Origin: Bacillota bacterium
Lineage (GTDB): Bacteria > Bacillota > Bacilli > Paenibacillales > UBA4045
Length of the DNA stretch: 64,000 nucleotides
Direction of reading: 5' to 3'
Assembly: GCA_023441055.1 (NCBI GenBank)
Contig: JAEZQY010000062.1
Span: forward strand, 1 to 64,000
Shown: positions 33,981 through 43,131 of the stretch, piece after piece
How the letters are laid out: each line of letters starts with the position of its first letter
Position numbering within the stretch: the first letter of the stretch is position 1
Position numbers and translations under genes: made by a program
The notes under the pieces: model-generated
The model's database searches: none
What the model was told of the DNA's origin: nothing
What the model saw: only the letters and a program-made list of their open reading frames with translations

Positions 33981-35411
33981 ATGAATCACAATACAATTGT
34001 TGTAAAGATAATAGTGCTCTTAATGATATGTTGTATCCCAATTGAAGTTTATTCGGTTTCTAATAAAATAGAAAATAGAGTTTTGTTAACAATAGATGGT
34101 ATCGAGGTTTTTCCAGATACACATGCATTTATACATCAAGAATATAAGGTAACATATGTCCCTATACGCTACATGTCAGAACAACTAAAAGCGATAGTAT
34201 TGTGGAATGAAGAGTACCAAGAAGTATCGATTAAGTTTAAGGAATACAATATAAAAATGAGAGTTGATGAGAAACAAGCATCCATAAATGGTGAAGTTAA
34301 GATAATCGAATACCCAGTCATTGAAGAAAATGGAAGGGTAATGGTTCCGATACGATTCATTTCAGAAGTCTTTGGTTTGCCAATTAAGTGGATTGAACAG
34401 AATAGAACTGTGAACATTGGTATTGATAAAAGTGAGTATTTATTTAATAAAGGGATCGGAAATGACTTCCAAAATATAAAGAATAACGCTTATGTTATAT
34501 TTTCAAACGGATGGATTTACTATGTGAATATTGGGGATGAAAGTAAACTTTATAGAATGACAGAAGATGGATCCCAAAACGTTAAACTTTCAGATGATCC
34601 GGTAAGTCAAATACAAGTGATTGATGGTTGGGTATTTTATGCTAAAAAGGTGAGTGAGGAATCCCCTGAAGGGGGTATTTATAAAGTAAAGAATGATGGG
34701 TCAAATAGGACGATAGTAAGTAAGAGAAGTGCTAATTTCATGTACGTAATCAATGAGAAGATATACTTTACAGAACAGATAGGGGTAACAGTACGATTTA
34801 CTGATCATTTATTTGTTGTCAATACTGATGGAACCGATGAGTATCAAATCACAAAAAAATATGACCATCCATTTGAATTCTATCCTTATGGGTTTAGTAT
34901 TTATTACACATTAAATAGCGGGTTTTATAAGTTTGATACAACAACAAAAAAGATCAACAAAATAACAGATGAATACATTGTTAATTTTAAGATTTACAAC
35001 GACATAGTGTACTTCACAGATTCGAAAAGTAAGAACATTTATACGATGGGATTGGACGGAACAAACAAGAAGCTAGTTTTGAATGATACTGTTGGGAGCT
35101 ACTGCATATTGAATGATAGGATTGTTTATCGAAAAGTTTCAATTGGCGGTGGATGGTCGAGTAGTGGTGAGAGACTCTACAGTTATGATCTAGATACAAA
35201 AATAAAGACTTTACTTCTGGATAAAGTGATTAATTATGTTAATGTTATCGGGGATTGGGTTTACATATATTCCTATGAGACCGAACCATCGCTGAAGTAT
35301 CGTTATCAAGATTTAATTTATCGCATAAGTAGAGTCTATAAGGACGGATCCAAGTATAGCGATATTACGATTCAAAGATTAAATCCATATCCTGACGAGA
35401 CAATAGATTAG
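33981..35411 (+). CDS. Secreted stalk-domain plus DUF5050-like protein
   Basis: The 476-residue protein has an N-terminal signal peptide or anchor (IVVKIIVLLMICCIPIEVYS). A copper-amine-oxidase-N 'stalk' domain follows (about 25-150, VPIRYMSEQLKAIVLW and MVPIRFISEVFGLPIKW). A beta-propeller-like series with repeated IYYV/YRMTEDG/IYKVKNDGS/IYTMGLDGT units completes it, typical of DUF5050 proteins. ATG 33981 lies 7 nt from GGGGA; ATG 33975 is too close. The gene is AT-rich like the neighbouring island. It is likely wall-associated; the ligand is unknown. Confidence 0.8.
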   Translation: MNHNTIVVKIIVLLMICCIPIEVYSVSNKIENRVLLTIDGIEVFPDTHAFIHQEYKVTYVPIRYMSEQLKAIVLWNEEYQEVSIKFKEYNIKMRVDEKQASINGEVKIIEYPVIEENGRVMVPIRFISEVFGLPIKWIEQNRTVNIGIDKSEYLFNKGIGNDFQNIKNNAYVIFSNGWIYYVNIGDESKLYRMTEDGSQNVKLSDDPVSQIQVIDGWVFYAKKVSEESPEGGIYKVKNDGSNRTIVSKRSANFMYVINEKIYFTEQIGVTVRFTDHLFVVNTDGTDEYQITKKYDHPFEFYPYGFSIYYTLNSGFYKFDTTTKKINKITDEYIVNFKIYNDIVYFTDSKSKNIYTMGLDGTNKKLVLNDTVGSYCILNDRIVYRKVSIGGGWSSSGERLYSYDLDTKIKTLLLDKVINYVNVIGDWVYIYSYETEPSLKYRYQDLIYRISRVYKDGSKYSDITIQRLNPYPDETID

Positions 35412-35455
35412 TGCATGGAATTGTTAAATGATTATAGTAAACGCCGTGATATTAA

Positions 35456-36112
35456 AAAAGTATTGATGGAACGATTAACCATTACGATAGCGCGACAGGC
35501 GATGGTGAGACTCTGGGAAAAGGGGACCTGCAATTTATGACTGCTGGCAGAGGAGTCGTTCACAATGAATCGCCGGGCGACGGAGAGAGCGTTCATCTCT
35601 TACAGCTTTGGGTTAACCTGCCGCGCAACCATAAAATGACAGAGCCGCGTTACCAAAACCTGCAAGCCAGGGATATGCCCGTTCGCCAGGAGGATGGCGC
35701 CTTGATTCGGGTATATTCAGGTTCATCCGGTCAAGTTGTATCTAATACGCTAAATTACGCACCTATCACGTTCGTAGAGATGATCGTGGACAGCGGTGCT
35801 TCCGTGCTACAAGATCTTCCGGGCAGTTATAACGGCTTTATCTATGTATTAGAGGGTAGAGGGGTGTTCGGGGAGAATAAAGTCGAGGCCCAGAAGGGGC
35901 AGGCCATGTGGTTAAGCTCCGCAGATGAAGCAGAATGGAGCAGTATTCAGGTCAGTTCAAATGAACAATTACGCGTTATTCTGTTCGCTGGCGCTCCTCT
36001 GAGAGAGCCCGTTGTTGCTCGTGGGCCATTTGTGATGAATACTGAAGATGAGATCATCCAAGCATATTCGGACTATAGAAATGGAACCTTTATAACTCAT
36101 AATAGTAATTAA
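35456..36112 (+). pseudogene. Pirin-family protein, 5' truncated
   Basis: Homology to pirins begins abruptly after an in-frame TAA at 35453, at DGTINHYDSATGDGETLGKGDLQF, and runs through MTAGRGVVHNESPGDGES to the normal second cupin and C-terminus. The first 70 or so residues, which include most metal-binding histidines (HPHRG region), are missing. A 191-residue product could start at ATG 35537, but it would lack the metal site and has no good ribosome site. Base composition returns towards the core value here, so the truncation junction near 35440-35455 probably marks an insertion or deletion edge. A clean terminator follows. Confidence 0.82.
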
Positions 36113-36124
36113 AATAATAAGTGA

Positions 36125-36154
36125 AGAGAGATGAACGCCGGAGTTCATCTCTCT
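36125..36154 (+). terminator. Terminator of the pirin remnant
   Basis: A perfect 12-bp stem, AGAGAGATGAAC (36125-36136) with GTTCATCTCTCT (36143-36154) and loop GCCGGA, is followed by a T-rich tract. Confidence 0.88.
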
Positions 36155-36194
36155 TTCAGCTTTTGTCTTTTGTACAGGGTGTGCGTGGTTCCGT

Positions 36195-36231
36195 CGCCGC
36201 AACTAAACCGCCGCAACTAAACCGCCGCAAC
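36195..36231. repeat. 14-bp tandem repeat
   Basis: CGCCGCAACTAAAC occurs twice exactly and a third time partly, between the pirin terminator and the XRE regulator. Confidence 0.75.
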
Positions 36232-36319
36232 AAGAGGTTGCCCCCTGATGCACCAACAACTATCTTTACTTTCACGATCGATTTCTTCAATACTGGAACT
36301 AAGGAAGGTGATAACTAAC

Positions 36320-36778
36320 ATGATTTTTAGTGAACGCTTGAAGAAGGAACGAGAGGATAGAGGCTGGTCACAGAACGATCTTGCTGAGAAATTGCACGTT
36401 AGTCGTCAATCCGTTTCCAAATGGGAGACGGGAAAGAACTATCCAAGTATCGAAGTCATCATTGACCTGAGTGATTTATTCGGTATTACGATAGACGAAC
36501 TATTGAGGAGTGATGAGGAGTTGAAGGAAAAAGTAATAAAAGATAGCAAGCAGCTGGCTCATCCGAAATGGAAAGCGTTCTTTGACACTTTGTTTATATT
36601 GGGAGTACTTCTGTTAGTGGCAAAGTTAATTATATTCGGCTTAAATTATGTTGCGGGTACCGAGATATTGGTATCGGAGGGAAAGTCACTACGAATCATA
36701 TCTAACTTCTTGCCAATAGCTCTGATGATAATCGGTGGAGCGGGTTCAGATAGCCTAAAGAAAAAATACGCGGACTAG
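36320..36778 (+). CDS. XRE-family regulator with membrane tail
   Basis: The 152-residue protein has an N-terminal Cro/CI-type HTH (about 5-60, RLKKEREDRGWSQNDLAEKL and VSRQSVSKWETGKNYPSIEV). A linker follows, then two membrane helices (about 90-110, TLFILGVLLLVAKLIIFG; 128-145, NFLPIALMIIGGAG). Such HTH-plus-membrane proteins are common in Firmicutes and probably sense envelope signals. AAGGAAGGTGAT supports ATG 36320. No partner gene is adjacent. Confidence 0.88.
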   Translation: MIFSERLKKEREDRGWSQNDLAEKLHVSRQSVSKWETGKNYPSIEVIIDLSDLFGITIDELLRSDEELKEKVIKDSKQLAHPKWKAFFDTLFILGVLLLVAKLIIFGLNYVAGTEILVSEGKSLRIISNFLPIALMIIGGAGSDSLKKKYAD

Positions 36779-37289
36779 TGGCGGAGCGGAAGGTTATGAA
36801 CATAGTCACCCGCATGAGCAGCTTTCCTATTGTAAGATGGGGGAGGCGGGGGACACGATTGTAATCCCCAGTGGAGTTAGGTGTCTCGTAGAACTACATT
36901 AGGAACGAACCGAACGTAGATAAGCTCCCCAGCAAGCTCGACAATAGTCTCTCTAGTCATCATTCCGTTACCATCCCTCACCTAACACGGATTAATTCCA
37001 TTATACATTGTCCCTGCACCCCATATAACAAGAGTTTTAAGACTTGTCGATCCACAGTTGTATTACAAACGCGAACTTAAAGATTTCTTTAAGTTTCATA
37101 GATAGGCTAATCTACTGTGATATGATAGCAGAGGATTTTTGTAGATTTCTGTATATCATAGTACTGCAAATGTCTCTTATGGATGCTAATTCTATAGTGT
37201 AAAGTGTTGATTAATGTTATTATTTGTAGAAAAATGTCGAACGGGGTAATTTCGGCACCCTTCGCAGTCGAAATTGGGGGAAGTGAAAT
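36779..37289. other. Gap before the polysaccharide operon
   Basis: It contains a GGGGA/TCCCC hairpin near 36850-36870 that could terminate the XRE gene. A 28-codon minus-strand ORF (36877-36963, MMTRETIVELAGELIYVRF...) has a TATAAT upstream (37010-37015), possibly a gene remnant. AATTTCG/CGAAATT (37248-37254, 37269-37275) forms a hairpin directly before the ribosome site of the next gene. No certain promoter for the operon was identified. Confidence 0.4.
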
Positions 37290-37676
37290 ATGGTTATATA
37301 CTCAACCTCTTCTGAAGCTCAGCTTGGCAGTTTCGAGCCTTATGAAATCGGAGACGAGGAGGTCGTGCTTACGGGTCTATGGTTAGATCATCTAGATCCT
37401 TCCTATCGGATCGTGTTAGAAATTCAAATCGGATGGGATAAACCGATCCACGCTGATCTGGGCGATTTGGAAATCATGATTCGAAGAGGAGACGCTGCCG
37501 GGGAGATCGTCGAATGGACCCAAGAGACTTGCTTCAATAGCGCTTTTACTAACATCGATGCGAGCACGGAAGAAGCTTCCCCTCATCAGAATTACGTTTT
37601 GACGGTCAAATCGTCGGGAACGAGGGCGCGAATCATTGGTCCGTACCGCTTTAAAGGAACCGTTCTATCTAAATAA
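37290..37676 (+). CDS. Unrecognised protein, first gene of polysaccharide operon
   Basis: The 128-residue protein is beta-rich, with no signal peptide or membrane helix. Visible pattern: EEVVLTGLWLDHLDPSYRIVLEIQIGW, then a C-terminal YVLTVKSSGTRARIIGPYRFKG. I do not recognise the family. GGGGGAAG lies 6 nt before the ATG. It heads a run of fourteen same-strand genes with short gaps or overlaps, so a role in the same glycan pathway is likely but unproven. Confidence 0.72.
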   Translation: MVIYSTSSEAQLGSFEPYEIGDEEVVLTGLWLDHLDPSYRIVLEIQIGWDKPIHADLGDLEIMIRRGDAAGEIVEWTQETCFNSAFTNIDASTEEASPHQNYVLTVKSSGTRARIIGPYRFKGTVLSK

Positions 37677-37695
37677 TGATAGGAGCGTTGGCTCA

Positions 37696-38325
37696 TTGCG
37701 AATTACCGACATCAAAGGAAAATATGACGACATCTATAGTCTAGGGGAACTGTGCTATATTTCTATCCAACTGGAGAAGAACGGAATAAGGCCCTATTCT
37801 GGCGTTTTGGACTGGATGGGCTCACCTAGCTTAAGCAACGTTAATCGGTTGCTAAGGAATCGGTTCGAGGGCTTCATGGATCGACATACGCTGCAGTGCA
37901 TTGGGACGGCGGGAGGAAAACTATATCTTGTGCAAGACAAGACTTACGATATTTTCTCCAATCACGACTTTTTTATCGCGCAGAACGACCCCGAGCTGCT
38001 CGAGGCCTATCCAAGCGTCAAGGCCAAATACGACCGACGGATTGCCCGATTTTTGGAGAAGGTCGATACGTCCGAAAGGCTGCTCTTTGTCCGCAGCGGC
38101 GGGACATACGAAGAAGTCGAACAATTGCAGCAAGTGCTCGACGATCTCGTGCATAACGATTATGTTTTGTTGTTTATCAACCCTGGCGCATCGGATGGGA
38201 TCGAGGAAAATGACTGGTCTATGGAACGAGTTTGTTCGGTAAATCTTCCCCACGTCGATAAATTATGGACAGAAAGCGATCATCTTTGGAAAGAGCTATT
38301 TGAAGGAATCGAATTGCGAAAATGA
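37696..38325 (+). CDS. DUF1796 putative cysteine peptidase
   Basis: The 209-residue protein belongs to the DUF1796 (papain-like) family. DDIYSLGELCYISIQLEKNGIR holds the candidate nucleophile Cys; SGVLDWMGSPSLSNV and SNHDFF (candidate His) are the other family blocks. Members often lie in glycosyltransferase clusters, but their activity is not settled. The likely start is TTG 37696, 10 nt after AGGAG; an upstream ATG at 37636 would overlap the previous gene and has no ribosome site. The stop is 16 nt before the next gene's GTG. Confidence 0.82.
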   Translation: MRITDIKGKYDDIYSLGELCYISIQLEKNGIRPYSGVLDWMGSPSLSNVNRLLRNRFEGFMDRHTLQCIGTAGGKLYLVQDKTYDIFSNHDFFIAQNDPELLEAYPSVKAKYDRRIARFLEKVDTSERLLFVRSGGTYEEVEQLQQVLDDLVHNDYVLLFINPGASDGIEENDWSMERVCSVNLPHVDKLWTESDHLWKELFEGIELRK

Positions 38326-38341
38326 TGAGGTGTATGAACGC

Positions 38342-40756
38342 GTGTCTGCTGAAGCTAAAGTATCCATTGTGATTCCCGTATACAACGGTGCGAATTATTT
38401 GCACGAAGCCATTAATAGCGCTTTGGCACAAACGTATTTAAACATTGAAGTGGTTGTTGTTAACGATGGCTCAAGCGACGGCGGAGAGACGGAACGAATC
38501 GCTCTCTCTTACGGCGACAGAATCCGTTACTTCGCCAAAGCGAATGGCGGAGTGGCTACGGCATTAAATCTCGGTATCGAGAAGATGACCGGAGACTACT
38601 TCTCGTGGCTCAGCCATGATGACATGTATACGCCTGATAAAATCGAAAAGCAAATAAGGGCTTTACGAGAGTTCGGAGAAGAAGCTGTTGTATTCAGCGA
38701 TTATTGCCATATCTCCCCCGCGGGGAAATTGCTTCAAACTTTTCGCGTATCCCCCCAGGGAACGAACAATGCTCGCGCCTTGTTAGCCATTTCACAGCAA
38801 GTCGGATTTCATGGCTGCGCATTCTTAATTCCAAGGCAGTATTTCGAAAGGTTTGGACTGTTCGATCCGGAGCTTCGATATACCCAGGATGCCGATATGT
38901 GGTTCCGCTTGGCCGGCATTGTTCCCTTCATTCATGTTAAAGAGGTGCTTGTACGTTCCCGTCAGCACGAGGAACAGGATACCCAGAAGTATTCTGACGG
39001 ACTTGCGCTAGAAGCTGATCGCATCATGAGCCGGATGATCCGCGATTTAAGCGCGGAGGAAGTTGGCCTTTTTAGCGAGTATTCGTATACCCATCTCGAA
39101 CGCATGTACAACTCTTTCAGACAAATGGGATTCGAGAATTCGGCGTATCGGCTGGTGAAGCATTTGTGGATGTTTGCGAAGACACAACATGAGATCGAGA
39201 GGGTCTCGGCTTTGATTCAGACGAAGGCTGGTTTAAAGGAAATCAATCACTCTCCGAGCAATTGGGAACGGAATTTACATCCCCTGCTCTCTAAGAAAAA
39301 GAGCAAACCGCGAATTATGGTTTATAGCGGGGTATGGATTCGAGGCGGTGCCGAAAGGGTATTCTGCGCGATAACCGAGACGTTAAAGGACAAGTACGAT
39401 TGGTTTATCGTGTCTAATGATCTTCTGAATAAGGAAGGTTTCCCCCTGCCGGAAGAGATTACTCAATTGCGACTAAGAGTCGGTACGATGGAGCATTTAT
39501 CTGAGCAGCTTGCGGTTGTATGTTCACTTTTCAATGCGGATCTGTTCATGGCAAGTCCGAATTACGACATTCATCTTCTTCCCATTTACGGAAAATTAAG
39601 AGAGCTTGACATTCCAAGCATCGCATGCAATTTCGGTCATTACTTTCTTCCCTATACCATCGAAGATCTGTACCCGATCCTAGAACGCCGCACGGAAGCC
39701 TTCAAGCAAGCGAGCGCAGTCACTTGGCTTACTTCGTATAGTGCGAATGTATACGCTCAGCTAAATGATAATAGCGCCTTACTGCCGACTCCTAGCACCT
39801 TTACTAAATCTCTAATAAAGGCACCTAACAACAAAAAGGTCGTTCTCGCCGTCGGCAGGTTCAATGATCCGATCAAGCGACTGGATCGGATTCTGAGTGT
39901 GTTCTCCAAAGTACTGGAAACGCATCCCGATGCTGAATTGCTTCTGGTTGGACCTTATAAATTAAACATTCGAACCGACAGTCGGTCCAAAGAAACGATT
40001 GGCGAATTAATTGCACGTTTACGAATCCCGAAAGATAGAATGTTATTCGCGGGAGAACAAGAGAACGTCGAGCCGTATTATAGGAAAGCATCCGTACTCC
40101 TGCTGACCTCGGAGAGCGAAGGTATTCCAATGGTATTGAACGAAGCCGGAACCTTCGGATTGCCCTGCGTCATTAGCAATATCACCGGATTGGAAGATAT
40201 GATATCGGATGGCGAGAACGGCTATATCGTTTCTCAGGAAGACTTGGATCTTATGGCTTCCAGAGTATCGGCATTGTTATCCGACATCGATTTGCGCGAT
40301 CGAATGGGCAACCGTGCGTACGAGTTGATCGACCGATTCAGTAGAGAACGGATTTGCGAGAGGTGGAATAGACTCATAGACACCGTTCTGTCTGCTGAAA
40401 ACCAGGACGAGCTCGATTCGTTATTGAGCGATCAATTCATGGAGCCTCTAGCAGATAACGAAGATTTCTCACGGACAGTCATTCGCGAGTACGAAAGAAG
40501 CCTCTCGATACTCATCCATAACAAAGGGACGCACCAAGCGGCTGAGCCGCTGCCTGCAATCGAGCCGTCCAATGACTCGATAATCGAAGCGGAAATCCAA
40601 GCAGAGATCGATGAAAATTACCGGTTAAGCGTTCAGGCGGAGGCTTATCAGCAAGCGGCGCAAGAGTTCGCGAATACCGTCTCGTGGAAGGTGACGAGGC
40701 CGCTGCGCTGGTGCAAGCGTATGTATGTATCGGCGCGCGAGAGGTTAACAAGATAA
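38342..40756 (+). CDS. GT2-GT4 fusion glycosyltransferase
   Basis: The 804-residue two-domain enzyme starts with a GT2 domain (about 1-230), which has VSIVIPVYNGANYLHEAIN, VVVNDGSSDGG and the metal-binding SHDDMY. A linker leads to a GT4 (GT-B) domain (about 320-690) with VWIRGGAERVF, AVGRFNDPIKRLDRIL and the donor-binding EGIPMVLNEAG (E-x7-E). The C-terminal SWKVTRPLRWCKRMY is a tail often seen in cell-surface glycan GTs. The start is GTG 38342, 10 nt from GATGAGG. The GT4 half is clearly paralogous to the next gene. It could add two consecutive sugars. Confidence 0.9.
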   Translation: MSAEAKVSIVIPVYNGANYLHEAINSALAQTYLNIEVVVVNDGSSDGGETERIALSYGDRIRYFAKANGGVATALNLGIEKMTGDYFSWLSHDDMYTPDKIEKQIRALREFGEEAVVFSDYCHISPAGKLLQTFRVSPQGTNNARALLAISQQVGFHGCAFLIPRQYFERFGLFDPELRYTQDADMWFRLAGIVPFIHVKEVLVRSRQHEEQDTQKYSDGLALEADRIMSRMIRDLSAEEVGLFSEYSYTHLERMYNSFRQMGFENSAYRLVKHLWMFAKTQHEIERVSALIQTKAGLKEINHSPSNWERNLHPLLSKKKSKPRIMVYSGVWIRGGAERVFCAITETLKDKYDWFIVSNDLLNKEGFPLPEEITQLRLRVGTMEHLSEQLAVVCSLFNADLFMASPNYDIHLLPIYGKLRELDIPSIACNFGHYFLPYTIEDLYPILERRTEAFKQASAVTWLTSYSANVYAQLNDNSALLPTPSTFTKSLIKAPNNKKVVLAVGRFNDPIKRLDRILSVFSKVLETHPDAELLLVGPYKLNIRTDSRSKETIGELIARLRIPKDRMLFAGEQENVEPYYRKASVLLLTSESEGIPMVLNEAGTFGLPCVISNITGLEDMISDGENGYIVSQEDLDLMASRVSALLSDIDLRDRMGNRAYELIDRFSRERICERWNRLIDTVLSAENQDELDSLLSDQFMEPLADNEDFSRTVIREYERSLSILIHNKGTHQAAEPLPAIEPSNDSIIEAEIQAEIDENYRLSVQAEAYQQAAQEFANTVSWKVTRPLRWCKRMYVSARERLTR

Positions 40757-42288
40757 TGAATAACTTGATTGCCGCATGCCGACTCGCAAAATCAGCTGTT
40801 GAAATTCAAGAAGCTACACGAATGTTGGATGAATCCATCTTTCGGACCTCGAAGGCTGACGATATATCGGAATTGTTGATCCATGTCATCCAGCCCATGA
40901 TGAGCGAAGTCAGGCAAGAGCCGGTACTGCTCTTTCACGCTTACGGATGGCAATTCGGAGGTGCGGAGAGGCTTATCGCAGGCTTAACTAATTACTTGAC
41001 GAGCAGAAACTATCGGGTTATAGTAGCCGTTTTTGAGCCGATCCGTAATGACGGCTTCAAATTGGATTCTTCCATCGTATTTATGCCTATACGCGAGGCA
41101 GATCATAGAATCGAGAGGCTCATCAAGCTGGTCGGTCTGGTATCGCCCGATGTGTTCATCGGTCACAATAACAGCATACCCGAGTTAGCGGCTGTATACC
41201 CCGTCTTGAGAAACTCAGGAATCCGAACGATTGCATATACGTTGGAATATTACTTTTTTCCGCACAGAATGCCAGAGCTGGCTTCATCGGTTATTGCAAG
41301 AAGCGAGGCGCTAGCTCAGGCGAATGCGGCGTGTTTCCTGACTCGATTCAGTGCTAACGCTTACGGAATGGCTTATCCGAACGCTGCGGTCATGCAAGGT
41401 ATCAGCTCTTTCACCACTCCGGACTATAGCTCCAATAAGCGAAGCGGTAAAACGGTTATCGCCGTTGGAAGATTTATTGATCCGATTAAGCGGCTGGATC
41501 GCGTATTAACCGCATTTCACCATCTGCTGCAAAGTCATCCCGATGCATGTCTGCTTATCGTGGGACCTTATGATTTGGAGGCTAGAATTCCCCGGCAAGC
41601 GAAGCAAACGATAGGCGAGCTGCTTGAGAGGATGGGGGTACCTGACTCGCAAATACGATTCGTTGGGGAACAAGCAGCGACGCAAGACTTCTATAACCAA
41701 GGAGATGTATTCGTATTAACCTCGAATAGCGAAGGTTTTCCGTTAGTTCTGGGCGAGGCTGGAAGCTACGGTTTGCCGGCTGTTATCGTAGATATTCCCG
41801 GCTTAGAGGATATCATCGCGGATGGAGTGAACGGCTTTATCGTTCCGCAAGATGATATGCGGGCAATGGCAGAGAGGATATCGGCATTATTCGATGATGA
41901 GGAATTATTGAAGAGAATGTCGAGAAATGCGCGAGAAATGATCGGTAGATATGCCATTGAACAAGTTGGTCCTCGCTGGGAAGAGCTGATACGGGTCGTG
42001 TTATCCCACTCGGATCAAGAGGAGACCAATCGCATCTTAGCCGAACGATTTATGGGCGAGGTCGATAACAAGAGGGCGTTCTGCAGAACCATTATAAAGG
42101 AATACGAACAGACGGCAGCCTTGATTGCTGCTGTGCCTAAAGCCCGATCGGTAAGTAGACAAATGGATGAAATAGAGACGTTCACCGTAAAGCTAGTAAA
42201 CCATGTTAAGGATTACGGACTTCGCGCCACGATAACCAAGGTTGCACTTAAACTAAGGGGACATTGGCACAGACGCTTCGGCAGATAG
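40756..42288 (+). CDS. GT4 glycosyltransferase, paralogue of upstream GT4 domain
   Basis: The 510-residue protein carries a GT-B fold with FHAYGWQFGGAERLIAGL, AVGRFIDPIKRLDRVLTAF, LLIVGPYDLE and EGFPLVLGEAGSYGLPAV. These blocks align one for one with the C-terminal half of the preceding fusion, including the tail motif (RTIIKEYEQT against RTVIREYERS), so the two arose by duplication. The ATG overlaps the upstream stop (TAATG). A short N-terminal helical extension (about 60 residues) replaces the GT2 domain. Confidence 0.9.
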   Translation: MNNLIAACRLAKSAVEIQEATRMLDESIFRTSKADDISELLIHVIQPMMSEVRQEPVLLFHAYGWQFGGAERLIAGLTNYLTSRNYRVIVAVFEPIRNDGFKLDSSIVFMPIREADHRIERLIKLVGLVSPDVFIGHNNSIPELAAVYPVLRNSGIRTIAYTLEYYFFPHRMPELASSVIARSEALAQANAACFLTRFSANAYGMAYPNAAVMQGISSFTTPDYSSNKRSGKTVIAVGRFIDPIKRLDRVLTAFHHLLQSHPDACLLIVGPYDLEARIPRQAKQTIGELLERMGVPDSQIRFVGEQAATQDFYNQGDVFVLTSNSEGFPLVLGEAGSYGLPAVIVDIPGLEDIIADGVNGFIVPQDDMRAMAERISALFDDEELLKRMSRNAREMIGRYAIEQVGPRWEELIRVVLSHSDQEETNRILAERFMGEVDNKRAFCRTIIKEYEQTAALIAAVPKARSVSRQMDEIETFTVKLVNHVKDYGLRATITKVALKLRGHWHRRFGR

Positions 42289-42326
42289 GCTTGATAATGA
42301 ATAATCATCGAGGGAGAGGTTTAGCC

Positions 42327-43109
42327 GTGCGCATGCTTTACAACGGACAATCTGTTGTTTGGAAATATAACCATTTACTCAAGGAGCTAGTGGTCCGAGA
42401 TATCAAAGTCAGATATCGGAGATCGGTGCTGGGACTACTCTGGACGTTGCTTTATCCCTTGTTGACCATGGTCATAACGACAATTGTATTTTCTGCGCTA
42501 TTTCGCACCTTGCCTAACTATCCGGTATATTTTCTGTCCGGAAGCATCTTATTCGCCTTCCATACTGAGGCTACTACTTCGGCAGCGATGTCTATTGTGA
42601 ACAACGCCGGGTTGCTCAAAAAAATATATATTCCAAAGTATTTGTTCCCTCTCTCTCGAGTATTGTCCTCATTAGTCAATCTAGGATTCGCATTCACAGC
42701 ATTGCTGCTGGTGATGTTGGCAACGGGAGCCCCCTTTCATTCTACCTTGTTGCTCAGCTTCATACCGATCTTCTATCTGATTATATTTACGTCCGGTCTA
42801 TCACTCGGTTTATCCGCACTGACGGTTTATTTCCGCGATGTGAATAGTTTGTATGGAGTACTCGCGCTTTTATGGACGTATACGACCCCAATATTTTATC
42901 CGATCTCAATCATTCAGGATAAGTATTCCTGGATCTACGAATGGAATCCCATGTACTACTACATTGATTACTTTAGATCTTTAATTCTCGAAGGCGTTAT
43001 GCCCGGAATCGTTCCAAATCTCATTTGTTTACTATGCGGGATCGTTTCGCTTAGCATAGGCTGGTTTATTTTCACCCGCACGCATAATCGGTTTGTTCTA
43101 TACATGTAA
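42327..43109 (+). CDS. ABC-2 polysaccharide export permease (Wzm/TagG-like)
   Basis: The 260-residue protein has six membrane helices and begins with the cytoplasmic segment LLKELVVRDIKVRYRRSVLGLLWTLLYPLL, the hallmark of Wzm/TagG permeases. It exports undecaprenyl-linked glycan or teichoic acid with the ATPase encoded next. GTG 42327, 7 nt after GGGAGAGG, is the best start; ATG 42333 and an upstream ATG 42297 (no ribosome site) are alternatives. The gene pair is central to the operon and implies an ABC-dependent, not Wzx-dependent, export route. Confidence 0.92.
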   Translation: MRMLYNGQSVVWKYNHLLKELVVRDIKVRYRRSVLGLLWTLLYPLLTMVITTIVFSALFRTLPNYPVYFLSGSILFAFHTEATTSAAMSIVNNAGLLKKIYIPKYLFPLSRVLSSLVNLGFAFTALLLVMLATGAPFHSTLLLSFIPIFYLIIFTSGLSLGLSALTVYFRDVNSLYGVLALLWTYTTPIFYPISIIQDKYSWIYEWNPMYYYIDYFRSLILEGVMPGIVPNLICLLCGIVSLSIGWFIFTRTHNRFVLYM

Positions 43110-43131
43110 GACATGGAACGGAGAGGTGTTC

